64,000 nucleotides of DNA from Sphagnum magellanicum (Eukaryota > Streptophyta > Sphagnopsida > Sphagnales > Sphagnaceae): assembly GCA_021904315.1 (NCBI GenBank), contig CM038922.1, positions 11,445,347 to 11,509,346 on the forward strand. The letters are read 5' to 3'. The position numbers were made by a program, and so were the translations under genes. Position 1 is the stretch's first letter, and each line of letters begins with the position of its first letter. The notes under the pieces are model-generated. The model did no database searches, was not told the origin of the DNA, and saw only the letters and a list, made by a program, of their open reading frames with translations. Below, piece after piece: positions 12,273 to 24,269 of this stretch.

Positions 12273-13560
12273 AAAAAGTTGTGTGGGGGAAATTTTTAAA
12301 AATTTCATTGCTGAATTTTTTTTTCTCCTTGTACAAACAAAAACAAAACGCAAGCTTCCTTCTTCTCACATCGATGAGCATCATTTGATCACATCTCAAA
12401 AAAGACCGGGGGAGGAAAAGAAAGGAACCAGGGTCTTTCCTCCATCGTGCATAGATCCCATGCCCTTTCTATGCTTGGTTTTACAAAACACATGTAGTGT
12501 TTGCTCATTTGTGCATAGATCCCCGTACCCTTTTAACAATTGGCACTTGAGGATAGATGTTTACTCCCAAGAATGGAACACAAATATTGCATTGAAATGT
12601 GATTTTCATTTCCTTCTTTAAAAAATTTCATTGCTGAATTTCATCACTAGCCAGGGTTGTTGTCTGGATTTATTCAGAGTCTATGGCTTCAAGCGGCATA
12701 TAATTATGCAATGATGTAATTATGTTATGTAAAATGATGATTATATTTCACAATTATTATTACTATTATTATTATTAGCCCTTACTATCTCTCCTACTCA
12801 CCTACATGGATATGAAACAAGGGGTGTGTCACAGACACACTTTGGCCTTGCCATTTACATCTAAAAGTATCTTATGGCAAAAAGAAGAATTATGAAAACT
12901 CAAATATTTCACCATGCAAAAACATAATCTTCAAAAAATCCTCTTCAAGGAACCAAAATCCTCCAAGATATCATAACTCTATAACTAATCTCAAGCTTGA
13001 ACACAAGCCAAAATACTGTCTTTCAAAAATCCTCATATAAAAATAGACCTATAAATTGTTTCATTTGATCTTATGCAATTGTTTATGACAATTCATCAAT
13101 AACTCAATTAGGAGCAAGCCTAGAATCTTTGTAGCATATATTTATAAAAGTTTGAGAATTTTATTTTTTTCCAATAATTTTTTTCAAAAATCAAATTTTT
13201 TTTCATTTTGTGGAAAAATCACTCTGAGAAAATCATAAATCGTTGGTATAAATAATATTTGGATATTCTAAAGAAAGTATGAATTATATTACATGATATA
13301 TATATTTTGATATTGTCAGTATATAAGCTTGGATTCATCCAGAGTTTTTTTAGGGTTTAGGGTCACACAGTTTTAGTATAACTTGTAATTGTTTGTGGAG
13401 ACCATAAATTCCAAAAAATTAGAATATTTTTTTAATGTTTTTGAAGGCTTCTTTCAGCTGCTGCCAAATTAGTAAGAGAATATGTATAAATTATTTTTTA
13501 AAAAACCAAATAAAAAATCTAGTTTCGTCTTTAAAGTATTTTGTGTGCTCATTAAATCTC
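12273..13560. other. MED15 3' flank and AT-rich spacer
   Basis: No gene is recognised. Two short direct repeats occur in the MED15 trailer: AAAAATTTCATTGCTGAATTT near 12297 and again near 12623, and GTGCATAGATCCC near 12446 and 12513. Beyond 12700 the sequence is AT-rich, with an ATT microsatellite near 12763-12778 and a telo-box-like TTTAGGGTTTAGGGT near 13350. Confidence 0.6.
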
Positions 13561-14236
13561 TCATTTCTAGTAGCTCTCTTTTCTCATCGACGTAGGTCCT
13601 CTTTTTCATCCATATCGGGTCGTCCTTCTCGCGCACGCGCTTGCGAATGGCTCGCGCGAACGTGCTGGCGGCGACTCTTCTGCGACGGTGTTTGTTGCAT
13701 TTTGATTCCACTTTTGTGTCGGCGTCGTTGGTTTCTTTGTGTTTTGAGCTCCATATTGCCATTCCTCTTGAGGTTCTTCGCATTTTGATGTGCTTTTGGG
13801 GATTTGAAGTGAAGGTTCGAGGAAGTTATAGCGTTTTTTTTCAACAGAGAGAGCAGAGGTGACAATGCAGCTGCTGTTTGTTGCTGCTGCCTCGTTGACG
13901 CAGTAGTTTGTGATTCCAGTCCGAATATTGGCTCCTTTTTTCTGCAAGCTTTTACACCTGTTTATTTGCTCTGAGGATGCGTGCTGTAAGCAATCTGACC
14001 CTCGACTGAAGAAGAAGGCCGAGTTTCTTTTGACCTGATTGATAGGTTTTCTTTTTCTTTTTTGTTGCGGATTGTAGGTGCGCTCTTTAGTTGGCGGCTC
14101 ATGAGGAAATGCGAGGATGAACTAGCTCCTGGAGAACGCAGGCACTCGGCGGATTCACGTAAGAAAACAAAACTGCCTTGCGATCATCTTTGTTGTTTTC
14201 AGTTTGTCGAGTCCCAGTAATGCAGCATATCGCTAT

Positions 14237-14268
14237 CTCTGAAAATACTACTAGTAGTATTCTCAGAG
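14237..14268. repeat. 32-bp near-perfect palindrome in the mTERF leader
   Basis: The centre AATACTACTAGTAGTATT is a perfect palindrome, extended on both sides by CTCTGA and TCAGAG with a single mismatched pair. It could be a protein-binding site or a hairpin in the leader RNA; function is unknown. Confidence 0.7.
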
Positions 14269-14460
14269 ACTCGGATTCGTGCTCAACAAGGGGGCTTTGT
14301 TGTGCAATCTCCTCATTTTCTGAGGGACAAAATCACAGTGATGCTGGTGGTTCTTCATTGTTGTCGGTTCGTCTCAGTTTTCTAGAAACTGCATCTGTTG
14401 ACACATCTTCCGATGGCTGTGTGCATTTGTAGCATTGCTCAAGAATTTGTTGCATTCCTC

Positions 14461-14545
14461 CTGTTTCTGTGTCAAGTCTCTGGGGCCCTGTGTTGTTGCA
14501 TTCCTGTTCTGTTTCTGTGTCAAGTCTCTGGGGGCCCTGTGAGTC
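14461..14545 (+). repeat. 48-bp tandem duplication in the mTERF leader
   Basis: CTGTTTCTGTGTCAAGTCTC followed by TGG(G)GGCCCTGTG occurs twice, starting at 14461 and 14509. This is a simple two-copy duplication just upstream of the coding region. Confidence 0.8.
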
Positions 14546-14608
14546 TATATGAACTCACTTGTTTGCTGGATTTTTGGCTGCAGGACCTGAGGGATGACCT
14601 AAACTAAA

Positions 14609-16765
14609 ATGAGTTCTCTAAGGATGGCTGGTAACCACAACAAGGCTTGTCGTTTTATGAGTATTCTGCAAGGGGCATGGAAATCTTTGACAGTATTCCA
14701 AGGAATCCTAAGGGAGGATGCATCCTTTGTGGTGGGGCATTCATGGACATCAACAGCAACATTGTCCTTGTTGGCATCCCCTTCATCTGCAAGTAATCAC
14801 CTAGGAGAAGCTTTCTTTTGTCTGCCTTTCTCACGACCCAATTTGTTCTCTTTGCAGAGAGATGTTGCCATGGTCTCAGTTCCTGTGAGACTGTTCTCAA
14901 TTTTACAACATGCTTCTTGTGAAGCTTCACAATCCTTGGAAAGTGGGGGCCAAAACTCAGTGAGAAGGTCATATGTTAAGGCAAGTGAGAAAAAGGCACT
15001 TTCTGTTGCCATGCAGAACTATCTCATTACCAAGAAAGGCCTTCCAGCAGTAGAGGCAGCACTCATTGTCAAGAATGCTCCGATGTTTGTGAACAAGCTC
15101 ATGGCACGGGCCAAAGAACATGGCATTTTGCAGCATAAGCTACCAACTACAGCAGGAACAGGGATTGATGATGAAGTCCTGTCAAAGTTTCAATCCAAAG
15201 TTGACTCTTTCCTGGAGAGTGAGAGGGTCAATGAGTTAGAGGCCTACTTTGAAACCTTAGGACTGGCAGACTTTTCATTGCTTGAAGAGACTTTGGCGTC
15301 AGTGCAGCCAAAACTCTTGGGAGAGAATGGCCTTCTTGCAACCACTGAAGTTCTGCACAGCCTTGGCATTCCAAGGAAGAAGCTTTGGAGGTTATATGAG
15401 CGGGATAAAAAGCTCTTAAACCTTGCAGCAGCAGATCTGAATGCAAGTATACAGATGCTGGAAAGTTTGGGTGTGCAGAAGAAGGCCATGCCAGCATTGG
15501 TGAATGCTTGCCCCCTAGTGTTCCACATGGACCTTGAACAAACCATGAAGAAAGTATTGTCTTATATGGAAGGAGTTGGAATTGACAAGAGCTTCATTGG
15601 GCGACTATTGCAGTACAATCCTCAGGAAGTTTTGAGAGCACGAGAGACACATTTTGGAGAGAAGATTGAAGTTCTTCTTGAGTGTGGTCTCTCTAAAGAA
15701 CATGTCATAAGAGTTCTTCGAGAGTTCCCCCAACTCTTGACACTGAGCCTAGATCATCAAGTTCGACCAAACATAGAGTTTCTGCAGCAGCTCAATCTAA
15801 CCCCAGAACAAATGAGCAAGGTCATCACGGGTTCCCCACAAATCCTTAGCTACAGTGTCAAGAAGAATATGCTTCCAAAGATTGCCTATTTAGAAAGTCT
15901 GGGTGTGTTAAAAGAAAATATAGGTCAGATTCTTGTAAAGTTCACAGGTATTTTTGGTCACAGTATTGAGGAAAGTATGACACCAAAGGTGAAGTTTCTG
16001 GAGAGCTTTGGTGTTGAGAGGAAGAATGTAGGCAAGATACTTACACAATTTCCTGCTATTCTAGGTTACAGCATTGAAGAGAATTTGGCCCCAAAGTTGA
16101 AATATCTTGAGAGCATTGGGATGGAAAGGGGGAGTCTGGGTCGAGTAATTACCAGGTCTCCATCAATTCTAGGCCTCAGTGTTGAGAAAAACATGAAACC
16201 AAAGGTTGCATTCTTTGAGAAAAATGGTGTGAAGGGAAGGGATCTTGCCAAGCTCTTTTCAATGCAACCATCAGTTCTTGGAAGAGCCATTGATGGAAGC
16301 CTGTCAACCAAGCTCAAATTTCTGACTTCACTTGGCATTGAGCCACGGTCAATCATCATGGCAAGAGCACTCACTGCATGTGCAGCTCAGAGTCTGAATT
16401 CCCTTGAAAGTAAATACCAGAATCTTGTCACCATTGGTCTCTCACATGAGGCTGTGCGGAAAATAGTGACACAGCAGCCAACAGTTCTTCACCTCAGTGA
16501 GGAGCATCTTGTAGAAAAGATCAACTATCTGATTCACGATGTGGGCTTTTCTATGGAAGAAGTAGCGAAGTGCCCTCCATTATTGAGCTACAGCCTTGAA
16601 CAGAGGATCAAGCCACGACACCGAGTGATCTCTTGGCTCAAATCAAAGCGTCTGCTGGAACAGAAGTATCCATTTTCAAGAGTCATGAGCATTTCAGAAA
16701 AGATATTTGAAGAAAAGTTTGTGGAGCCAAATCCGGAAGCAGCTGCACTCTACAAGGGCCTGTGA
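14609..16765 (+). CDS. mTERF-family protein (mitochondrial/plastid transcription termination factor-like)
   Basis: An intronless 718-residue ORF. From about residue 220 to the end it is a superhelix of roughly twelve repeats of about 36 residues with the pattern E-S-L-G-V...I-G-I-L...P-I-L-S-S...K-L-Y-L (for example ESLGVLKENIGQIL, ESFGVERKNVGKIL, ESIGMERGSLGRVI). This is the hallmark of mTERF proteins, which bind organelle nucleic acids and act in transcription, splicing or ribosome biogenesis. The N-terminal 200 residues are divergent and rich in basic, Ser and Leu residues, consistent with an organelle transit peptide; mitochondrion versus plastid cannot be decided. The start at 14609 is the first ATG after an in-frame stop; M at 14867 is an alternative. 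No paralogue-specific name is offered. Confidence 0.93.
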   Translation: MSSLRMAGNHNKACRFMSILQGAWKSLTVFQGILREDASFVVGHSWTSTATLSLLASPSSASNHLGEAFFCLPFSRPNLFSLQRDVAMVSVPVRLFSILQHASCEASQSLESGGQNSVRRSYVKASEKKALSVAMQNYLITKKGLPAVEAALIVKNAPMFVNKLMARAKEHGILQHKLPTTAGTGIDDEVLSKFQSKVDSFLESERVNELEAYFETLGLADFSLLEETLASVQPKLLGENGLLATTEVLHSLGIPRKKLWRLYERDKKLLNLAAADLNASIQMLESLGVQKKAMPALVNACPLVFHMDLEQTMKKVLSYMEGVGIDKSFIGRLLQYNPQEVLRARETHFGEKIEVLLECGLSKEHVIRVLREFPQLLTLSLDHQVRPNIEFLQQLNLTPEQMSKVITGSPQILSYSVKKNMLPKIAYLESLGVLKENIGQILVKFTGIFGHSIEESMTPKVKFLESFGVERKNVGKILTQFPAILGYSIEENLAPKLKYLESIGMERGSLGRVITRSPSILGLSVEKNMKPKVAFFEKNGVKGRDLAKLFSMQPSVLGRAIDGSLSTKLKFLTSLGIEPRSIIMARALTACAAQSLNSLESKYQNLVTIGLSHEAVRKIVTQQPTVLHLSEEHLVEKINYLIHDVGFSMEEVAKCPPLLSYSLEQRIKPRHRVISWLKSKRLLEQKYPFSRVMSISEKIFEEKFVEPNPEAAALYKGL

Positions 16766-18440
16766 ATTCAAAGGGGGATATGAATCACACCAGAGGTGTT
16801 TGCACTGATTCCAAAAGGGAACTGGAAACTGTGTGATGTGTTGAATTGAAGTCTATGGCAAAGGATGGTGATCAACAGGTGCTGGAATATCAACTTCCAT
16901 GTAAGATACTCCATGTTGGAATGTTTGCAGGTCTTGTGCAGTATGTATTCCTCCACGTGTAGCAGCTGTCACATTAGAGTGAGCCCCAAAGTGTGGCACA
17001 CATTGTACTGCTGTTCTTCCCTGTCATCAGATGGATTGTTTGGAAAGCTGTTGTAATCTTTGAGTGTCCCATGTTGAGGTCTTGTGCCTTGCTGACAGCT
17101 TGCAGGCATTATCAGTTACTTCCTATGCGCATTCAGGACTGTTGCTTTACAGGCCAGCACAATTGTCTCAGGACAGAGGTGTGTTTGTTATGAAAACTTA
17201 AGCATGATCCGCATTAGGAATAGGCTGGTGAAAGTTCAATCTTGGTGGTGGAGCAGTCAAGAAATTGCCCTCCAAATTACAGCATCACTTTACTCCTCTT
17301 TACTGTGTCAGCTTTTTGGGCTTAAAAATGCATAGCTGAAACCTTTTGAAGAAGTTCCTCCAAACAAGGGTGAACTCCGTGAGGTTCTGTCAAGCTGTGG
17401 CAGGTTTAGGGTTTAGGGTTTAAATGTGCTACCCACAACAAGCATGGGTTGATGAACAATGCAATACGTTTCTGTATTATGTCTTGAGTTTTCCACTAGG
17501 GTCCCTGTTTGCAGTTTCTATTTCCTTCACCTGTGATGAAACCTTAATGAGTGGTGGAGGAGACTGCAGCACCAATGTGTTAGGAGGGTTACATGGCTGC
17601 TGGTTACATTTGTGGCACTACTGCCTTTTCCCATTGTGATGAAAAACGTGCAGAGAACAAGAAAGACTTTTCAACTTGCTCCAATGTGTGAAATCCAATC
17701 AACACTCAAATGTGACCATGAGAAGACTTGAGCATCACAACTCAAGATCCTATTGCTGTACATTGTATGTGCATTGTATGCTGTGATGCATGGATGATGA
17801 CAATCACTGTGGGAGATAAATTTTCTGGATACATGTGTCTGATCTTGCTGCACTTTCAGGTTAGTTTGCACACCTATTTGTTTCCCTTATTGTCTATGTG
17901 GTTTTGGTATGTCAATATTTCCATTAGCCATGGTTGCAATGATGTTCATGTTGATTTTCAGAATTTTTTTGGCTCGAGTGAAACAATTGAAAGACCTGGA
18001 GTCATAGGTTGTATAGTCTTTAATAGATCTATAAGATTAACTTAGAGTGGAGAACGATACATGGAAGGGAAGGCACTTTTTCTCAACCTTTGTTTCCACC
18101 CAACTGCAGATCTGGTCATGCATTCGCTCTGTTACAATTGGCTAGACCCTGGTTTTGCAATTGCCTGTCAAAACATTGTGTCTTCAAGTTACTGATTTCA
18201 GTTTTATCTGAATGAATGACCATGTCTGAAACTGAAAGTTGTTCTCTCCAGTAAAGGTGGGCTGTAACAGATGGATAAAGAGCTGCATGCCAATTGTCAC
18301 AAAGCACAATCTTGTTGTGGGATCAAGGTTGCCACAAACCTCCAAGAATTACTGGAAATGCCCTTGTACAGAGAATACTCAATTTCTGCCAAGAAATCTA
18401 GCACCAACTCCACACATCTTGCAACTGAAATTTTATGGAG
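16766..18440. other. mTERF 3' flank, no recognised gene
   Basis: Moderate-complexity sequence, probably including the mTERF 3' UTR. It contains short ORFs (17424-17639, 17728-18045, 18239-18481) without recognisable domains. A telo-box stretch, TTAGGGTTTAGGGTTTA, lies at 17405-17421. Composition resembles transcribed rather than desert DNA, so a non-coding transcript or trailing UTR introns are possible. Confidence 0.5.
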
Positions 18441-18624
18441 GATCTAAAAGCAGCAGACATCATGAGATCATGGCAGACTGAGGTAAGATCTAAAAGCAGC
18501 AGACATTATGAGATCATGGCAGACTGAGGTAAGATCTAAAAGCAGCAGACATTATGAGATCATGGCAGACTGAGGTAAGATCTAAAAGCAGCAGACATTA
18601 TGAGATCATGGCAGACTGAGGTAA
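18441..18624 (+). repeat. 46-bp tandem repeat, four copies
   Basis: Units begin with GATCTAAAAGCAGCAGACAT at 18441, 18487, 18533 and 18579. They are almost identical; the first has CATGAG where the others have TATGAG. Each of the first three units ends GACTGAGGTAAGA, a strong match to a plant 5' splice site; the fourth ends GAGGTAATT. The near identity implies recent expansion. Confidence 0.95.
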
Positions 18625-19190
18625 TTGTGTTGCTACTTAACCTTGATATAGTCTTGCAAAAAAATTGGAGCTCTTTATAACTCCTGCCCCACCTGCTTTC
18701 TGGATTCTTTCAATGTTTACCTCAGTCTTTCTCTGTTTTGGAAAGGATGTGGGGGGAGTGGGTCTGCTCTGGATTGATTCTAGGTTTTGAGGTGCTTGAT
18801 TACTGTTGAGTTTTCTGAAGGCTTTTGAGTTTTCAAGAGAATTTGCAGGAGTCAGAATATTGTATGACCTAATGAAATTCAGTGCATTAGTAGACATATG
18901 CATTAAATGACTCCAATTAGTAATAGAAAAGAATGGTCTGTGGGAACACAGAAGGAAAGTGATGGGGCTGATGGTTATGTTTAGAATGCAATTTACCTTT
19001 GTTGTATGAAATTGGTTAACATGTATGAAACATGAATACCTTCCATGAAAAAGTTTGAATAGATTTGTGGATTACTTAATGTTTGTTTGGAAGTATGTAA
19101 ATCATAACATAAACTTCAAAAGTTAAATGCAAGAAGCACAGATATCTAGAATAAGAACTTGATAAAAGGAACTTGGTATGATGTCCAACA
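18625..19190. other. Spacer, nothing recognised
   Basis: No gene or repeat identified. The longest frame (18637-18903, minus) shows no known motif. Confidence 0.5.
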
Positions 19191-19197
19191 TATCCAT

Positions 19198-19690
19198 TCA
19201 ATGAAATGTTATGAGCTTAACTTCACTTGTCAAGCATTGGAAATGTTCATGCTTATCAACAAAAAGTCCCTTGGTCAATATGTTCATAACCACATCCATT
19301 ATGTTGCAATACATCATTTTTATAAAACTTTCTTTAATATTTTTTTGTGCCAAACGATGATGATAGATATCAATGTGTTTTATATGAACATGAAAAGTTG
19401 GGTTCATTGATAGGAATGGTTTTTTATTCTCAATGAGTTTCATTTGTATGTTGCTAGTATTTTTTTAAAATGATGAAATTCACATTACTTGCCTTGTTGC
19501 TCAAGAAGTTACCATACATTTAGCTTCTATTAATAACATGACAAAAGAGGTTTGCTTTTTGTTATTCCAATTGATAACTCTTTTTCTCATTTAAAAACAT
19601 AACTTGATGCGGATCGATGGTCATCAATATCATCTAACTGGTCTACATCATAATAAACATATTTTGTGTGATCTTATGCATAAGTTTATT
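19198..19690 (-). mobile_element. Ty1/copia retrotransposon fossil (RNase H end only)
   Basis: The minus strand carries the final part of a copia-type pol. It shows the family block NPTFHVHIKHIDIYHH, then an ADIFTK-like segment, and further upstream on that strand a DADWAG...DRKSTSG-like block of the RNase H domain. No LTRs were found nearby. It is an old, heavily broken remnant with several breaks. Confidence 0.7.
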
Positions 19691-19699
19691 GGTCCAATG

Positions 19700-22600
19700 T
19701 TAAAATAGTGGTTTGGTAAACAATAGAATTGTGCAGTTTTTTTAATACACCCTTGAGTCTCAATTGTGACATTTCATGTTTTTAATGTAATTTTGAACTG
19801 GGTTCTTCCAATTTCTAAACCTTTCTATTCTAACTTTATAATTTCAAAAACCTCAAACCCAATTTAAAAATTGGGTTCAATTCCATGTACACATTACACA
19901 TTCCTCAATGCTAGAGATTGTATAAGTTCAAAATTTTACAACAAATTAAACCTAGATATATATAGGTACAAAAATTAACAACTAAACAAAATTCATATGT
20001 GATGTGGCTTTTGGCATGCTCCATTTGCTAGATTTAGGTTATTAATCATTGGAATTTTTGTCAAGTGAATATTTTTGTTTTTAAATTTTTTTTACTAAAA
20101 TTAATGGTACAACTAATTTTGGTTTTCAAAACTTTCAAATCCCTTCAGTAGAACTTTGTGCCAAAACTTTGATTGCAATTTACAGGAGATTTATGGGCTA
20201 TCTTTTGTTTATATTATTTGAAAAGACCTAATTGAAAATAGGTTGACAATGATTTTGCAAATGTTTTATTTTATAGGTTGAAAATTATGATATATACAAA
20301 CAGTTGAAATTTAAAATCTTAAATTTTTTCAATAATTTCAATGCAATGTTTTTTGAAAAAAAAGGAATTGTAGGTTTTCATTGCATGAAATGCAAAATAA
20401 TAATAATAACAATAATTGACCATGAAATTGTTTGGTTTGATCAATGGCACATGATTGCATTTACACATTACATGTGTAGAAAGATGATTCTCTATGAAGG
20501 TTAATATGTTTGTATTAAATTTAGTCCACATTGGAATATAGACACATTGCCAGGGCATAGGTGTTTAGTTGTGTATGCCCCTTAGGCATGTAGTTGGGTA
20601 GGTTCCCTTAATCAAGAATATGTGATAAGAAGTTCTGGTGACAAGGACTGGTATATAGGGGAATTTTTGGAATCCTTCCTTCAGTCAGCCATGGACCATA
20701 GACAATGTAAAAAATAACTACCTCATTTTCAAGCCTAAGTACAATTTTTTAATAATAATCACTTCCTTTTCCTATGAACTTTCTTAGTAACTATGTCTCA
20801 CCTTTCCTAATAAATACCTTCATTTTATAACTCCTTCACTTTTTCCCTTTATCCACCAACATGGATATGAAAAATCAAATTAATATGTATCTTTTGATGT
20901 CCATGAAATGTATATTAAGTTAAATTAAATTTGACATTGACATAAATAATGATGAATTATTGAAAACCATATGAAAACATAAGAAAAAATAAAATAGTTG
21001 ATCATCATTGGTAGTGCGCAACAATGCAAAGCTCATAACAATTACTTTAACTTCAACACAATTACTCATAACCCTAAGGTAGCCCTAAGAACTTTCAAAG
21101 ATCTATGTATTGAGTTTTACATAACTCACAAAGTTTTAAATCATTTATGAGAAAAACGTTTTTAAAATTATGGTTTGCAAATGAAACTTATTATTCTTTC
21201 AAATCATGTTTATGATTTTATGTGATTCTTTTAAGGTTCTTTGATTGGGGCAAAAGATTACTTTGAAAATTTCTTATTTGATGAATTTTTTTGAAATCAC
21301 ATAATTCCCAATTTTATGATGTAGCTTTTAGTTGAATTACAAGTGTGCTATGCAATACTAATTTTAATGTGATATATATAAATTGATCACATCTAATAGA
21401 CATCACTATAAGTCTATTTAAAATTTGATGGCACTTAAATGCCAACTAATTCAGTTGACATTTAAAAATATGCTTGAATATAGTATACTCAACATGTTTC
21501 TATATAAATTTTTAACTAAAACTTATATGTGAGACTATACCTAAAATACTTGTAAAAAGGTTTAAATGTGACCATTCAACTATCAACTGAAAACAATAAT
21601 CAACTAAGAAATATATTTTAGCATGTGACTGAAATTAATAATACATACAACAATTGGTGTAGTTGCCTTGAAGAAAAATCAAATTAAAAATTAAAACATC
21701 TCATTTAAGCTAGAAAAATTGACCAAACACACACAACTCTATCTGTCACCCATTGGGGAAACAAATAAATAAATACATACATTAAAAGCCTTTTATGCAA
21801 ATGACAAAAACTAATTAAACATGCATTTGTTGAAAAGGGAAAGAACAAATCCACACAAAGCAGCTGAAACCACCTATGCATGTAATTGTAAGGTGCAACC
21901 ACCCAAAGAAAACACACACACAATGCAATTGCGAAAAAAAATTTAAATTATATTAGTTTTTTTGTAAAAGAACCTCGAGAAGGCAACTAGAACAAACCAT
22001 ACATCAAACTGTAATGTTTGACTGGCAAAGGGAAAAAATTAAACAAATAAATTTGTGAAAGTAGTTGTGATTGTTGAAAAACCCCTCATACAAGTGACTG
22101 AAACCAACCAAATATGTAACCATAAGTGTGACAGCCAAAAAAGGAAAAGAGAAAAAAAGAAAAAAACTCTTACAAGTGATCAAATCCCACGGTATGTGAC
22201 CAATAAATTAAAAAGAAGAAAAAAGAGAAAATAAAAAGAAGACTATCAAACATGGATCCAAGGTTCCAAACCCAAGTTATATACATGTGATCATAAGTGT
22301 GACCACCACATGAAAAAATAAGAAGAGATCATACAAGCAATTGAAACCCATGTGTGACCTTAACTACAATTGTTGCATGACTTGGGTTTTGAATTTCTAA
22401 AACAGCCATATAATCTTGCAAAACAACTATTGCTACAAGAGAATGTGATTTTTCTCACACAAAAAGGGACATTCTATTGTGTAGATATTTTCAAGCCTTT
22501 CAAAAAAATTATAGATATATTCAAACAAAAGGTGTTCCTATTTGTCAAGTGATTTCACTGAATTTTGAGTGAATTCACTGGTCATATTGAATAAGATCTA

Positions 22601-22700
22601 ATGAGAAAGCAATGAATTCATTGGTATAGTAAACAAGGATTACTGACTACACACACATTTTGTAATAAGCCTTTAAAGAGAGCCACAAATTATAGCTTCC
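19700..22700. other. AT-rich desert
   Basis: Very AT-rich sequence with no supported gene. Purine-rich stretches (about 22130-22240) and short chance frames only. Confidence 0.6.
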
Positions 22701-23140
22701 CTATGTTTTTCAACAATCCTTGTCAAATGCTGATGTTTGAAGTTGCAAATTACATTTTGGCATTTGAACTTGATCCACAATGTAGAAGAAAAGCTCATAT
22801 CATTTGACCAGATTCATGTAAAACTTGCTATAAGCAAGGACTGGTCTCTAGTGAAAGCATACAGTGAGTGTTGTGAAAAAGCTGATTGCTGGGCTTGATA
22901 GTTCATGAATAGATGCTATAGACCTTTCCAATTAGGCAATTATAGATGCAGATTTGGTAAGAGCACTAATGAGTTTAATTTCCTAATCATCGAATTCTTA
23001 GTAATGAATAGGAAATCACAAAATTAATCAAAAGTGACCCAACAATTTAGGTGGTTTGTAGTACCCAATTTGAAAAATGGAAAGTCGGTCGCAGTAATTT
23101 ATGGATAATTATGTAAATATGTTAGTGACCTAAGGGTCAG
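22700..23140 (+). repeat. Dispersed repeat pair member 1 (partner at about 54270-54710)
   Basis: Aligns by eye over roughly 430 bases with 54270-54710. Shared blocks include GTCAAATGCTGATGTTTGAAGTTGCAAA-like sequence, GATTCATGT...AAACTTGCTATAAGCAAG.ACTGGTCT, a GAAAGCAT...GGGAGTGTT-like block, TTTCCTAATTATC and ATTATGTAAATATGTTA. Moderate divergence implies an old duplication or transposon family. No coding content. Confidence 0.65.
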
Positions 23141-23149
23141 TTTCAAAGT

Positions 23150-24190
23150 GATTCACCCAGCCATACCATTTTATTTATATTTTTTTTTGAGGGTGAATTT
23201 TTGCATCATAGTGACCAAAATAAAAAGGTGAAAAGTGTACAAAGGGTTTTTTTTTAAACGTACAAAAGTGAACAAATATTTTGAGAAAAACAGAGCCAGA
23301 AGTCACCATATTTAGACAATGAGTTCCCACACGTTGCTGCAGGAATGGGGTATTCTAAAATTTTCTACTTTGGAGTAGTAGTGATTGTACTACAATCTAG
23401 TGGGTGGTAGGGAGGATCAACCAGAACATCTGCCGGCCTCAAGTTTCACCCTCCCCCCCCCCCCTACCAAAGAGTAGCCGAGTGAATGATTTGATTCACA
23501 CGAAAACCTCTCAATTTTCCATGAAATAGTGGTGTAGTGGGCGACCCACATGTTTCTTGTTATGTGGAGAAGCTCAATAAAAGCCTTAAAATCTGACAAG
23601 ACTATTTATTTGCTGGTCATGATTATCTGTTTGTGTTTGTCATGAATATTATAAACGCCAGGGACTGAGTGAGCAGGAGGTTCACTGGCAATTTTATTGA
23701 TGCATATGGAAATGCAATTCTTGGTGGATTCCGTTTGTAAACTATTAATGGATTGGTTTGGACTCCTAAATTGCAACACGGTCCCTCCAAAGTACCAGTA
23801 AAATCTAGTGTTGGGCAGGTAAGAACAGAGGTGAGAACCGGCCAAGTTTCAAGCCATTCTCATCTTGAATACTTCAAGGGTCTCATAAAGGGTGATAGAC
23901 TTTTTGAAACCCTTTCAGAGGGTCTCACTGGGTTGAGAACTGCCCATTTGAAGCCGTTGCATTTTTTAAAAATAATTTTAACATTATGTTAAGGTATTAA
24001 CAATCATCAGGGTCAGGGTGTCAGTGTCAGTAGATTAGTGGTAGGTAGTAGGTAGGGTTAGAATTTTTAAACAAAAATTAGGGTTATCCTAAACAGGCAT
24101 GGTAGACCAAAGCTAATCCTAGCCCCTCATTTTTTCTCTCCTCACTCTCCTTATTTATATTGAGAGTGTTTAGTGTTTGTTAAGCTTATT
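23150..24190. other. Spacer with decayed repeat traces
   Basis: No gene recognised. The stretch near 23300-23390 (GAAGTCACCATATTTAGACAA...) resembles 1655-1735 upstream of MED15, so it is probably another dispersed-repeat remnant. A C homopolymer of about 14 lies near 23450-23463. Confidence 0.45.
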
Positions 24191-24269
24191 GTTTTTTTTT
24201 TTTTCACTTTGCTTATTATTGCATTGTGTTTTGCTTTTGCTTGATTAGTGCATTGTGCATTGCTCTTTG

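Larger units (their letters stand above)
13561..14608 (+). promoter_or_regulatory. Probable promoter and 5' leader of the mTERF gene
   Basis: Base composition changes from AT-rich to balanced or locally GC-rich at about 13590, as expected at the start of a transcription unit. A 70-codon frame starting at 13647 begins MARANVLAATLLRRCLL; it might be an upstream ORF or a cryptic first exon, but nothing else supports it. A CTGCAG acceptor-like site at about 14583 precedes the mTERF ATG, so a 5' UTR intron is plausible. An in-frame stop at 14600-14602 limits upstream extension unless splicing removes it. Confidence 0.45.

Noticed and set aside
13641-13862. 73-codon frame starting near 13641 with a targeting-like start
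   Set aside because: No splice partner, no domain and no homologue recognised; kept only as a possible upstream ORF.
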